From positions 1-64,000 of the forward strand of contig JACQNC010000009.1 of assembly GCA_016203225.1 (NCBI GenBank): a DNA stretch of 64,000 nt. The letters run 5' to 3'. Below the pieces are notes generated by a model that was not told the DNA's origin, searched no databases, and saw nothing but the letters and a program-made list of their open reading frames with translations. This stretch comes from Candidatus Woesearchaeota archaeon. GTDB lineage: Archaea > Nanobdellota > Nanobdellia > Woesearchaeales > ARS49. The translations under genes and the position numbers were made by a program. Each line of letters starts with the position of its first letter. The stretch's first letter is position 1. Shown in pieces: positions 27,601 to 36,202 of the stretch.

Positions 27601-30600
27601 TCCTCAACGCGACCAACTTGACATTCCTCAACACCAGTGCAGTCATCACGCTGAACGGCCTCAACGTGACAAATCATGACCCTGCCGTCGATTTCGAGGA
27701 TGACGGCACGTTCGCGACCTGCGACGCGAGCGTGTGCACCGAAACCACCGACAGCGCGGGCACGTACGTGATGAACGTGAGCCACTGGACCTCGTTCAGC
27801 GCCACTGAATCAGGCAGTTCCTGCGGCAATCTCACTACATCAACAACGCTCATCAACAATGTATCGAGCACGGGAACCTGCTTCCAGATCAATACAGACA
27901 ACATCTACCTTGATTGCGCAGGCTACACGATCACGTACGGGACAGGTGGAGCGAGCGGCACGTATGGAATAAACGGAACTTCCCGCGTCAACGTCACCAT
28001 CCGCAACTGCAAGATTGTCGAGGGCCCTGGAGCCGGGATCAACACTGTTGCAATCGGGTTCTCCAGTCTCAATGCGAGCCTGATCGTAAACAACACAGCC
28101 AATGCGAGCACAACCAACGGCATGGGGATCTATGCCGCATCGAGTTTCAACACCACCTTCAGCCACAACGTAGCCCGCGGCGATGATGATGGCATCTTTA
28201 TCGGGGGCGCAAATGACACCTTCATCAACAATACCGGAACCGGAGAGTATGGGATTCTCATCTACCATGAGAACAGCGTAAGCATGATTCTTGCGAATAA
28301 TACGGGAACCGGAACCATTTATGCAGGAATCTCTTGTTGTACGCTCTCTGGCAACACCGGAGGAACGCTCAGCGGAAACGATGGAACGAGCGCATCGGGC
28401 GCGGGGATCGAACTGAGCGGCATCTCCTATGCAGTCATCACGGACAATCGCGGGACAAGCACCAATGGAACCGGCGTCAGTCTCGTGAGCATCTCCAACA
28501 GCAATATCACCAATCTGACCGGAAGCAGTAGAACCCGCGCAGGAACGAGCCTCGCGGGAAGCAGCAACAACATCATCAACGGGACGTTCGCATCCAATGC
28601 CAGCGCAGCGCTCAATGTAACGTCAGGCAGCAGCAACGCATTCAACACCACGCAGCTCTTCACCAATGCTACATGGATAAATACCGGAGCATCGACCAGC
28701 AACACACTCGCCAACACGACCTTCACGGACCGCAATGGCAGTATCCGCATCGTGCCGACGGTCACCATTCCCGCCTCGGTTATTGTCGATCTCCCCAAAC
28801 TCAACATCTCCTTCAACAAGGCGCATATCAACGCGACCAACCTGACGTTCCTCAACACGAGCGCGACCATCACGCTGCGGAACATCACGTTCCTTGATGC
28901 AAAGCCGCTCGTAGACTTCGAGGATGATGGAACGTTCGTCGACTGTCCTGCGGACGTCTGCAGCGAAGTGAGCCAGAACGGCGACAACATGTACGTTTTC
29001 AATGTCTCGCACTTCACGACTTTCGCCTCTAAGGAGAACGGCAGCGTCAACATCACGCTGAGCAAGTCCGACGGCGCAGACCCGCTCAATGCGAGCGCGG
29101 GCGGCTCCCTGCTCCTCAACTTCACCATCAACATCAGCGTCGCGAACGGCACGGCGTACAACATCACGCTTTCGGATCTGTACCCGCCCCAGGTCGTCTA
29201 CAACTCCTCGCAGCCGGCCGCGACAGGCCCTTTGAACAACACTTTCGCTATCGGGAACCTGAGCGATGGCCAGTTCTTAACAGTGAACATCACAGTCCAA
29301 GTGCTGACTAACGTGAGCAATGGCACGGTCATCAACAACACGGCGAACATCACATATGCGAACAGCACCGGCACCGTTTTCACGCTCAACGTCACCGAAA
29401 ACACCACCGTCCTGAATACGACCGGCTCATGTCCGGGGATCATCACATCATCATTGACGCTCGCGAACGACCTGCAGGCGCAAGCGCAGCAGACCTGCGT
29501 CAGGATCGAGACGAGCAACATCTTCCTCGACTGCGCAGGGAACCGGATAATCGGCGTCGGCGGGACAGGCATCGGCGTCGCGCTGGTCAGCGTGTCGAAC
29601 GTGACTGTGAGGAACTGCGAGATCCGCAACTTCTATGACGGCATCCAGTTGAACTCGACCACAGGAAGCAGATTGACTAACAACACCATTTACAACAACA
29701 CCAATTACGGAATAGATCTGAATTTCGTAGACATCGGCAACGTGATAAACTTCAACCAGCTGTTCAACAACAGCATCGGCGGCGTGTACATATTCTTTCA
29801 GAGCAACAACAACTCGGTCGCTGAGAACAACATCACGGACAACGGGCTGTATGGAGTCCACATCAACCGTTCTACGACGAACGTCGTCGCGTACAATAAC
29901 ATCACGGACAACAACATCACCGGCCCAGGTATCGGCGTGATCGCAGAGATCGGCTCCCACGGAACTGTCGTCTACAACAACTCCATCCTCAACCACAACA
30001 CCGGCGTCAAATTCATCTTTGATACCGATAGCGGGACCATCCGCAACAACACCATCATCAACCAGTCTGTGGCCATCAATATCACTGTGAGCAGCGGTTC
30101 ATCGCTGATATACGGCAACTGGATATACAATGACACTGTTGCACACGCGCATACTGATGATTCCACGAACCAGTTCGACGACGGCGGATCCCCTGCGCGC
30201 GGCAACTTCTGGGACGACATCACCAGTCTCGACATCACCGACGGAGACGGGAACGGCTATGGCGATGGCGGAGGGGATTACCCGTACACGTTCGCGAACG
30301 GCGCGTTCGTCATCGGCTCTGTCGAGGACGACGGTCCCATAATCACCGGCGCGGCGCCGGCTCCCTCTCCTACGCCTAGCGGAGGCGGTGGCGGCGGCGG
30401 AGGTTGCAGCGACGAGTGCACACTAGGCACGACCGCGTGTTCGGGCATCAGCGCCGCGCTCACCTGCGTGACGGATTACGATTCAGACTCGTGCACAGAA
30501 TACGCGCCCGATCCGTGCTCTCCGGGCGAAGGATGCGTCGCGGGCTCATGCATCCCGTGCGTATCGAGCTGGCTCTGCGACGAGTGGGGCCCGTGCGTGT

Positions 30601-32972
30601 CGGGGGTCCACGAGAGGGGTTGCGTCGATGTGAATTCGTGCGTCATCCCTACAGATGCGCCCGCGACAGAGGAGCCTTGCGCGCTGCTGCCTATCATCGA
30701 ACTGCCTTCGCCGATCATCCCGTTGACCTACGGCGAGATGTTCACAGGGACACCGGTCACGTGCGTGCGCACGACAAAGTCCTCAGGCACGAGCATCGGG
30801 ACGCGCAGCGTCACGCTTGACGTAAGCCAAGCCATACCCGCAGGATACACTCTCGCGGCGGATCCGTTCAGCATCACGTGCGACGGGGACTCTCTCGAGA
30901 TGACAGTCACCGTCCCAGAATCGTTCACCGACCTGCGCGTGCTGCGCTGCACAGGGGACACGTGCGTCGATGCGAAGATGACAGGGACATCTTCGCTATC
31001 GCACACCTGCGGCTCGACGACTCTCGGCACCGAGACGCACAAAAAGATCCTCGGCAGCAAAGGCGTTCTCACGCCCGAGGAACTGCCGGCCATCACATCC
31101 ACCAGCAAAGAGCTCGTGCCCGGAGACAGCGTGCTCACGTCAGGTGCGTACGCGTTCACGACGCCCACGGCGCTGAGCGCCACCATGAGCGGGCTGACGT
31201 TCGCCATAACCGAACCGGCCAACCCAAGCCTCGCGATAATAGGCACACCGCTCGTCATCGATATATCGGATGCGCCTCCTGGCGCGATCCCTGCGAGCGT
31301 GACTCTCCCGCTGACGTCGCCTCCGGGCATAGATCCCGCGAGCATAGGCCTGTTCGCGCTTGTCGGAACGACCTGGATGCCGCTTTACGGCACATCGTAC
31401 CCGTCGACAGGAGTGATAACCGCGGATATCGTTGATATCAGCAAGTACCTTGTCGCTGGACGCGTAATTATCGCGACGCTCGGCATCGAGTGCACGGCGT
31501 GCACCGAGATCAAGTTCGAACAGGCCTACCGCTATCCGGGCGCGCGGACAGCGGTCGTGGCTGTCCCGGGGACGTTCGGCGACGAGAGCACGTTCAAGTT
31601 CCTGCTGGCGGACATAGAGGCGACACATCAGCCATTCGATGTCTGGACCTTCGCCTATCCCTCCACCGACACTCTCGACGAGCTTGGTGCCTCGTTTGCG
31701 GACGTGCTCGCGAGCCGCATGGCCGGTTATGACCGGATATACCTCCTGGGCTACAGCGCAGGAGGACTCATCGTGCAGCAGGGAATCTGGACATCGCACC
31801 AGCGCCAGGATCCTGTGGTGGACAAAGTGCGCAGGGTGGTGCTTGTGGCCGCTCCGAGCGGCGGCAGTCCCGCGATCGAGGCCGTGAAGAATCTTTTCGA
31901 GAGCTTGATCAACCAGCGCACGATCGCTAAGGCGTTCAATATCAACTCAAATCTCGTGCAGGCAGCGGTTACCGGCCGAGAGATCGCCCGCGTGCCCGGG
32001 ATCGATTATCAGGTCATCGCAGGGACGCGGCCGTATGCGTTCAACGTCGATGTTCTCCGGGGCGTGAAGAGCGACGGCCTGATCGCGACTGACAGCGCGC
32101 AGAAGGTCGGACAGGACCGCATCAATGACGCTTGCAGCGATTATTACGAGATCAACCTCACGCATACCGAGTTGCTCGATAATGATGTGGGCGTGCGCGT
32201 TGTCGAGCGCATCATCACCTCGGACATCGGCGAGAGCACGCCTGACCAGGTATTGGTCGGCCAGAACAAGTACGTGACGTTCACTGTGGCGGACTGCAGG
32301 CCGGGCGACCAGTATGCGGTCATCGGCAATACGCTAAGGAAGGAGGAGCGTTATGATCCCTCGGGTTGCGCATGCGGTAATGGCTGGTGCGGCGAAGGCG
32401 AGGATGCGTCGGGCTGTCCTGCGGACTGCGCGACCATATTCACTGTCGAGAGCTTCTGCGTCGGCAGCAATGTGCTCGCATATTTGATCCTGATCACGGT
32501 CGCCATCATCGCGCTGACGTTCCTGATCCAGCACTATCTCAGGAAGCGTCAGATGAGCCTGCGATGGCTCCATGTGGGTGCCGCTGCAGCGCTCGTCTCG
32601 CTAATCGTGATCATCCTGTTGATCGCGGTATGCCGGACCTATCCCTGGCTGCTGATCTCGTCATTGCTCGTCCTGGCAGCATACCATTTGGCTGCGCTGT
32701 TGTTCGAACGCAGACACAAGCATCCTCCGGTCTACGCGCAGCCCCCTGTCCTGCCGTCTATGCGACCGTTGCCTTCGCATGAGCACGCAGAGGCCGCGGC
32801 GCACATTCCGATACCGCGTGCGGTTACGCCCGGGATCAACAGGCTGATCCGACGCGAAGCGGTGGAGACGCACGACCGGATCGAGGATGCGCGGAAGGAA
32901 CTGGCAGACCTAGACCACCAGCTGAAGGTCCTGAAGATGCAGCTGAAGAAAAGACTGCCTAAGAAGCGTTAG
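24693..32972 (+). CDS. Giant beta-helix surface protein with lipase-like alpha/beta-hydrolase domain
   Basis: The product is 2759 residues from ATG 24693. Residues 8-30 are a signal/anchor. Four right-handed beta-helix modules (NosD/pectin-lyase-like SNNT-x-x-NNT rungs) start near residues 91, 503, 1043 and 1580, each headed by C-G-x-[IL]-[TS]-[TS] and CxGxxI turns. A poly-Gly linker (about 1897) precedes a Cys/Trp stalk like that of the first giant (WLCDEWGPC). About 2275-2510 is an alpha/beta-hydrolase: oxyanion-like VVAVPGTFG, nucleophile in GYSAGG (Ser about 2354), likely Asp in ATDSA and His in LTHTELLD. A Cys-rich CGNGWCGEGED motif, three transmembrane helices (about 2590-2670) and a basic coiled tail follow. 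It overlaps the upstream gene by ATGA. Lipase or esterase substrate is unknown. Confidence 0.85.
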   Translation: MRRTTLAALIPWYVLATVLVGVLATSALFLAQPGTPTGFAVDEPTATGTLASSQHTETSEQASATPQLVQTPQSSQTIGTSSLGIATDISACGTLSTPNSTLISNVSATGTCFVFSVDDAFLECNGFTITFHTSSTATADAGVTALGRNNVTVKNCIIRRSNAATGLTYNINFTTTTNSFILNNTISTDGSSGMRGIGLLTSSNNNVVSGNTIATNGTGSSNDAIALSSSSNNTLSNNAITTFGTNSNRGFSVVTSSNNTITNNTIFARGTTTDNIGIDLFASSSSNIVSNNTIFTNGTSSNYGIELLISSNNNFIAGNRISTNGTNDNWGIYLASTSNTNIFINNNVTTRGTGSYGVSISASNGSLFNNTSLNSPAEWASIGIGTFNNFTNTSFITSNGGVRFAERIQLNGTLNITRSKFNTSLNNTFLNVTNLTQLNQSAFITLNLAGLGFTQPDPSVNFTDGTGFVACPASVCTEQSFSDGIFTFNVSHWTSFAAADVASTCGTITTSATLINNVSATGTCFTFGTNNSFLDCNGFTIIYDNGGSGGDSAILASSGVNVTVRNCNIVDNNSGGAFGIGINFTNVNDSLIFNNTIQTNGTNDNYGILLLMNAHRNRVSANTIRTQGSAGINYGIFADANLASGVFNNSFNNISDNNIRTNGSTQNYGIGLEVVNNNTVANNNVTTQGTSNLNTGIDVIGTANNITNNTVRTNGTNFNRGIRVSNAGCCNLVTNNTINTGGSAGLNVGLLISIENNTIRNNTVQTNGTSSNYAAEIDSNGNILQGNNLRSGGTSSASEGVYLASDSNSVTDNLISSSLAPSGTALEVTGSGAAGNNSVSDNEIIAGSASIGIRVAAMPNNRFYRNRVSADGRGVFIVGSNNNTFVNTTINTSSTSLYAIDVFTGNTTQFNHTTLIAAGLWITTAAGTFTNFTNVTFQAGNGSINFPARIQLNTTAITQAKLNISANRAFLNATNLTFLNTSAVITLNGLNVTNHDPAVDFEDDGTFATCDASVCTETTDSAGTYVMNVSHWTSFSATESGSSCGNLTTSTTLINNVSSTGTCFQINTDNIYLDCAGYTITYGTGGASGTYGINGTSRVNVTIRNCKIVEGPGAGINTVAIGFSSLNASLIVNNTANASTTNGMGIYAASSFNTTFSHNVARGDDDGIFIGGANDTFINNTGTGEYGILIYHENSVSMILANNTGTGTIYAGISCCTLSGNTGGTLSGNDGTSASGAGIELSGISYAVITDNRGTSTNGTGVSLVSISNSNITNLTGSSRTRAGTSLAGSSNNIINGTFASNASAALNVTSGSSNAFNTTQLFTNATWINTGASTSNTLANTTFTDRNGSIRIVPTVTIPASVIVDLPKLNISFNKAHINATNLTFLNTSATITLRNITFLDAKPLVDFEDDGTFVDCPADVCSEVSQNGDNMYVFNVSHFTTFASKENGSVNITLSKSDGADPLNASAGGSLLLNFTINISVANGTAYNITLSDLYPPQVVYNSSQPAATGPLNNTFAIGNLSDGQFLTVNITVQVLTNVSNGTVINNTANITYANSTGTVFTLNVTENTTVLNTTGSCPGIITSSLTLANDLQAQAQQTCVRIETSNIFLDCAGNRIIGVGGTGIGVALVSVSNVTVRNCEIRNFYDGIQLNSTTGSRLTNNTIYNNTNYGIDLNFVDIGNVINFNQLFNNSIGGVYIFFQSNNNSVAENNITDNGLYGVHINRSTTNVVAYNNITDNNITGPGIGVIAEIGSHGTVVYNNSILNHNTGVKFIFDTDSGTIRNNTIINQSVAINITVSSGSSLIYGNWIYNDTVAHAHTDDSTNQFDDGGSPARGNFWDDITSLDITDGDGNGYGDGGGDYPYTFANGAFVIGSVEDDGPIITGAAPAPSPTPSGGGGGGGGCSDECTLGTTACSGISAALTCVTDYDSDSCTEYAPDPCSPGEGCVAGSCIPCVSSWLCDEWGPCVSGVHERGCVDVNSCVIPTDAPATEEPCALLPIIELPSPIIPLTYGEMFTGTPVTCVRTTKSSGTSIGTRSVTLDVSQAIPAGYTLAADPFSITCDGDSLEMTVTVPESFTDLRVLRCTGDTCVDAKMTGTSSLSHTCGSTTLGTETHKKILGSKGVLTPEELPAITSTSKELVPGDSVLTSGAYAFTTPTALSATMSGLTFAITEPANPSLAIIGTPLVIDISDAPPGAIPASVTLPLTSPPGIDPASIGLFALVGTTWMPLYGTSYPSTGVITADIVDISKYLVAGRVIIATLGIECTACTEIKFEQAYRYPGARTAVVAVPGTFGDESTFKFLLADIEATHQPFDVWTFAYPSTDTLDELGASFADVLASRMAGYDRIYLLGYSAGGLIVQQGIWTSHQRQDPVVDKVRRVVLVAAPSGGSPAIEAVKNLFESLINQRTIAKAFNINSNLVQAAVTGREIARVPGIDYQVIAGTRPYAFNVDVLRGVKSDGLIATDSAQKVGQDRINDACSDYYEINLTHTELLDNDVGVRVVERIITSDIGESTPDQVLVGQNKYVTFTVADCRPGDQYAVIGNTLRKEERYDPSGCACGNGWCGEGEDASGCPADCATIFTVESFCVGSNVLAYLILITVAIIALTFLIQHYLRKRQMSLRWLHVGAAAALVSLIVIILLIAVCRTYPWLLISSLLVLAAYHLAALLFERRHKHPPVYAQPPVLPSMRPLPSHEHAEAAAHIPIPRAVTPGINRLIRREAVETHDRIEDARKELADLDHQLKVLKMQLKKRLPKKR

Positions 32973-33274
32973 CGCTCGATGCGCTCTTTCTGTAGCAACA
33001 GCGTGTAGATGAACAGGCTGATGATTGCCAGCTCGAAGAAGCCGTTGATGTAGAATGGGATGTCTATGACGCGTGCCTGCCGCAGGACCGTTAGGACCTC
33101 TTCCACTATGAAGATGAGCACGGCCACGAAGATGTAATGCCACGGCGCGAGGTAGACCTTCTTGTTGATGATCTTAGTCGAGAAGAGCTTGCCGAACAGG
33201 AAAAGCACGATGATTACGAGCGAGAGATTGTAATAGGGCGCCGCGACTGTTAGGGCAGTCACTAGTTCTGTCAC
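32969..33274 (-). CDS. Small membrane protein, three to four helices
   Basis: The product is 101 residues starting at GTG 33274, overlapping the upstream stop codon (GTGA). Hydrophobic segments lie at about 14-30, 47-63 and 75-95. It is similar in size and topology to its upstream partner, so the pair may form a heteromeric complex. Family not recognised. It converges with the beta-helix gene, overlapping it by 4 bp. Confidence 0.6.
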   Translation of the reverse strand: MTELVTALTVAAPYYNLSLVIIVLFLFGKLFSTKIINKKVYLAPWHYIFVAVLIFIVEEVLTVLRQARVIDIPFYINGFFELAIISLFIYTLLLQKERIER

Positions 33275-33570
33275 TCTTTCCACCCGCGGTTTATGTGGAT
33301 CTGGACTGTCAAAGCCGTGATGACGAAGAACAATATGATGCTGGTCAGGATGTGCGTCCAGTAGGGCGCTACACCGACGCCGAACGCGGCCAATGCGCCG
33401 ATGATCTCCACCACCGCGAACAGGACTAGCGCGACAAGGAGGTACTTCCACGCGCGGAGCTCTGACTTCGCGTGGCGGAACAGCGAGAGTGCGATGAGGC
33501 CCGCGATGACGGCCAGGAAAGCCGCGCCAAGTTGGGCGCTGCCGTAGACGTAGTCGTAGACTCCTAGCAC
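33271..33570 (-). CDS. Small membrane protein, three helices
   Basis: The 99-residue protein has hydrophobic segments at about 12-30, 42-65 and 70-90 (for example LLVALVLFAVVEIIGALAAF). First gene of a two-gene operon with the GTGA-overlapping membrane protein downstream. The TATA box (ATTTAAATAG, about 33603-33611 on the minus strand) fits this start. Family not recognised. Confidence 0.6.
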   Translation of the reverse strand: MLGVYDYVYGSAQLGAAFLAVIAGLIALSLFRHAKSELRAWKYLLVALVLFAVVEIIGALAAFGVGVAPYWTHILTSIILFFVITALTVQIHINRGWKE

Positions 33571-33676
33571 ATCGCACCTCTTTGCCGGAACGTTGGCGAA
33601 TCGCTATTTAAATGTTGCTGGACGGGAATCTACGACAGCGTCCTCGTTCCCAGACGTGAACGTTCCCAGGCTTTAC

Positions 33677-33752
33677 TTTCCCAAGCAGGTTTGAGCTGGC
33701 TTCATTGCTATCGAATCAACACCGATAACGCGACCTCAATCGTGCCCGGGGA
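33677..33752. repeat. Interspersed palindromic element, copy 4
   Basis: Core from TTTCCCAAGCAGGTTTG to GTGCCCGGGGAG with inner TATCG-N9-CGATA hairpin. Left of it, CGTTCCCAG is repeated at about 33645 and 33661, so the left arm may be partly duplicated. It lies between two minus-strand genes. Confidence 0.8.
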
Positions 33753-33778
33753 GCACAGCGCAGAACGCCTACCTCGGT

Positions 33779-34213
33779 TCACAGCAAGAATACGACGCAA
33801 GCAGACGCGATGCCGATGAGAACACCGACAATGACCTGGGCGGGAGTGTGGCCCAGGGAGTAGTGCACGTTCGGCAGTCTTAGCTTGGAGCGTTTGATGA
33901 GCTCGTTCAAGACCTGGCCTTCTTCGCCGGCTGTGCGGCGCACGCCCAAGGAATCGCGTAGCACGATGAGCGCCAGGACGATGGCCACGAAGAATAACGC
34001 GCTGAAACCCTCGCTCAGGTAGATGCCCAACGCCAACGAAGAGACGAGTGCGCTGTGGCTGCTCGGCATCCCTCCTGTCACTACAAGGTCTGCGAGGAAG
34101 AAGCGTTGTCTGCGCTTGAGGACGAGCAACGCGATCTTGAGTCCCTGCGCGGCTACGACCGCCACGAGTACGCTCCAGAACAGCCTGTTTTGGACGAGTT
34201 GCTCGAGCACCAT
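33779..34213 (-). CDS. DUF212 / divergent PAP2-family membrane protein
   Basis: The 144-residue membrane protein shows the family motifs GGMPSSHSA (about 47-55), LRDSLGVRRTAGEEG (about 85-99) and LGHTPAQVIVG (about 120-130), which correspond to the three acid-phosphatase active-site blocks. It probably acts on a lipid phosphate or pyrophosphate. It shares a divergent promoter region with the PHP gene (TTTAAATA, 34241-34249). It lies next to lipid genes. Confidence 0.85.
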   Translation of the reverse strand: MVLEQLVQNRLFWSVLVAVVAAQGLKIALLVLKRRQRFFLADLVVTGGMPSSHSALVSSLALGIYLSEGFSALFFVAIVLALIVLRDSLGVRRTAGEEGQVLNELIKRSKLRLPNVHYSLGHTPAQVIVGVLIGIASACVVFLL

Positions 34214-34273
34214 CTTTTCTGATCATCCAGTTGCGAGGAAGGTTTAAATATGCTTCGATGCACAGGGGAATCG

Positions 34274-35164
34274 ATGGGAAAAGTGGTGTTCCGCGAGCCA
34301 GACCGCGAGGGTCTTTCCGCGGCTGGTTTTCTCGGCGTCGACATGCACTTCCATTCCGACAGGTCATTCGACAGTCTCGCGCGTATCGATCATGCGTTGC
34401 GCCGCGCTAGGAAACTCGGCATAGGCATCGCGTTCACCGACCACAACGAGATGAGCGCGGGCGCAAGGTTCTTCAATAATGCACAGAAAGTCTTCGTCAT
34501 CCCTGGCGTCGAACTCACGTCCTCCGAGGGGACGCACACACTCCTGTATTTCTCGACCGCGCGCGCCTGCAGGGAGTTCGCATCGAGGGTCTTGAAGCCT
34601 TTGAAGCGCAAGGACCCGTTCAAACTCCCGATCACGACCGAGGAGCTCTACGAGTCCGCCAAGGAACACCAAGCGACGGTATGCGCGCCGCACCCGTTCG
34701 GGCCTGGCGTGACCGGCGTGCACAAGATCAGGATCACGCGCGCGATGGAGCGGTCTCTCGACTGCGTCGAAGGCGTGAATGCCTACGCGACGCACGAGAT
34801 GAACGCGAAGGCCGTGCGATGGGCTGATCGGTTGAAGAAGCCTATCACGGGCGGTTCCGACGGGCACCTGGTGGCAGAATTGGGCCAGGCGTTGACTTTC
34901 TGCCAGGCGCACGACGTCCACGAGTTCCTGGATGAGCTGCGCAGGGGCCACTGCATCTCGATGGGTCGCGAGAACTCGCTTTACGAGAAGGCTATCGTTG
35001 GCGTAGAGAAGGAGGAATCGTTCGTTGGCAGGGCGCACAAGCGTCACGAAGGGATCAAACTCGTCAAGGACCAGCTAGGCGTCGAGTGGTCTTATCTGAA
35101 ACAGAAAGTCAGGAAGGGGTGGATGCACGAGGAGCACGCGCTCTTCCACACGCACCATGGCTAG
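34274..35164 (+). CDS. PHP-domain phosphoesterase
   Basis: The product is 296 residues from ATG 34274, chosen because the TATA box at 34241-34249 puts the transcript start near 34268. Metal-binding motifs of the PHP family are seen: DMHFHSDRS (HxH), FTDHNEM, VIPGVELTS (E), APHPFG (H) and GGSDGH (DxH). This predicts a trinuclear metal phosphoesterase, of DNA-polymerase-PHP or nucleoside-phosphatase kind; the substrate is not clear. The C-terminal 80 residues are basic. It overlaps the next gene by 8 bp. Confidence 0.85.
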   Translation: MGKVVFREPDREGLSAAGFLGVDMHFHSDRSFDSLARIDHALRRARKLGIGIAFTDHNEMSAGARFFNNAQKVFVIPGVELTSSEGTHTLLYFSTARACREFASRVLKPLKRKDPFKLPITTEELYESAKEHQATVCAPHPFGPGVTGVHKIRITRAMERSLDCVEGVNAYATHEMNAKAVRWADRLKKPITGGSDGHLVAELGQALTFCQAHDVHEFLDELRRGHCISMGRENSLYEKAIVGVEKEESFVGRAHKRHEGIKLVKDQLGVEWSYLKQKVRKGWMHEEHALFHTHHG

Positions 35165-35684
35165 ACTGAACGTCCCTAACAGCGTGACAGTGCTGCGGAT
35201 CGTCCTCACGGGCGTGCTCTACGCGCTCGCGTGGAGCGGCCCGGCAGCGTGGTTCACGATCGTGTTCGTCATCACCGGGATCACCGACGCGCTGGATGGT
35301 TTCATCGCGCGACGCCTGAGGCAGACGTCCGCGTTCGGCGCGTGGCTCGATTCTGTCGCGGACTACTTCTTCTACGGCTCTTCTGTGGTCTGGTTGTTGT
35401 GGCTTAGGCCGGAGGTCGGTCAGGAGCGTACGGCTTTCTTGGCGCTCTTCGGCGCGCTTTTCCTCTACTTGGCGATCAAGCTCGTCGTGACGCGCACGTT
35501 CACCGGCCACCACCTGTGGCACGCGAAGGTCGCGGGTGCGGCATGGTTCGTGTTCGTCGTCATGACCTTGCTGTTGGGGTTCTATCCCTGGGTGTTCTAC
35601 TCCGTCATCGGGATCTTCATCGTCGCGCTCGCGTACGAGCTGCGCGCGGCGTACTCGAACAAATGGTGGATGCTATGGGGCTGA
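35157..35684 (+). CDS. CDP-alcohol phosphatidyltransferase
   Basis: The 175-residue membrane protein carries the family signature D-x2-D-G-x2-A-R-x9-G-x3-D-x3-D: TDALDGFIARR then AFGAWLDSVAD (about 40-66). It moves a CDP-activated lipid to an alcohol such as glycerol phosphate, inositol phosphate or serine. It precedes CarS, which makes the CDP-archaeol substrate, with a 10-bp overlap, so an archaetidyltransferase role is likely. About five to six transmembrane segments. Confidence 0.88.
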   Translation: MARLNVPNSVTVLRIVLTGVLYALAWSGPAAWFTIVFVITGITDALDGFIARRLRQTSAFGAWLDSVADYFFYGSSVVWLLWLRPEVGQERTAFLALFGALFLYLAIKLVVTRTFTGHHLWHAKVAGAAWFVFVVMTLLLGFYPWVFYSVIGIFIVALAYELRAAYSNKWWMLWG

Positions 35685-36202
35685 ATGAGAGCATGTTCGC
35701 GGTCTTGCAATTAGGGTATTTTTTCCTGCCGGCGTATGTGGCGAACATGATGCCGGTTATCGGGAAGGATTGGCTGAAAGACCTGGCACGACCCGTGAAT
35801 GCGCATTGGTTCGGGGGTCACAAGACCTGGCGCGGGATCGTGCTGGGCGTCATCGGCGCTATCGTAATCGCGTTCGTGCAGTCACGGCTCGCGCCATACG
35901 TGGGCACGTTCTCGATCGCGCCATATCGCGACTGGTGGCTTCTCGGATCCATGCTCGGACTGGGCGCGTTGCTCGGTGACCTGCTGAAGAGTTTCATCAA
36001 GCGGAGGCTTGCCATCAAGCCGGGCGCGTCCTGGGTGCCGTTCGACCAGATTGACTTCGTTATCGGAGGGCTTGCGCTGTCGTCGTTAGTATTCTTCCCG
36101 GGTTGGGCCGCTGCAACCGTGCTCCTGGTCATGAGCTTCTTCCTGCACATCATCGTGAACCGTATCGGTTTCGCGCTGGGCATGAGGTCTACGTCGTGGT
36201 GA
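35675..36202 (+). CDS. carS: CDP-archaeol synthase CarS (DUF46)
   Basis: The product is 175 residues from ATG 35675. Family motifs are seen: GGHKTWRG (about 46-53), LGDLLKSFIKRR (about 104-115) and PGASWVPFDQIDFVIG (about 119-134). CarS activates unsaturated archaetidic acid with CTP to CDP-archaeol, the hub of archaeal polar lipid synthesis. It is flanked by a CDP-alcohol phosphatidyltransferase (upstream overlap) and a dolichol-kinase-like gene (GTGA overlap), all co-directional. About five transmembrane helices. Confidence 0.9.
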   Translation: MGLNESMFAVLQLGYFFLPAYVANMMPVIGKDWLKDLARPVNAHWFGGHKTWRGIVLGVIGAIVIAFVQSRLAPYVGTFSIAPYRDWWLLGSMLGLGALLGDLLKSFIKRRLAIKPGASWVPFDQIDFVIGGLALSSLVFFPGWAAATVLLVMSFFLHIIVNRIGFALGMRSTSW

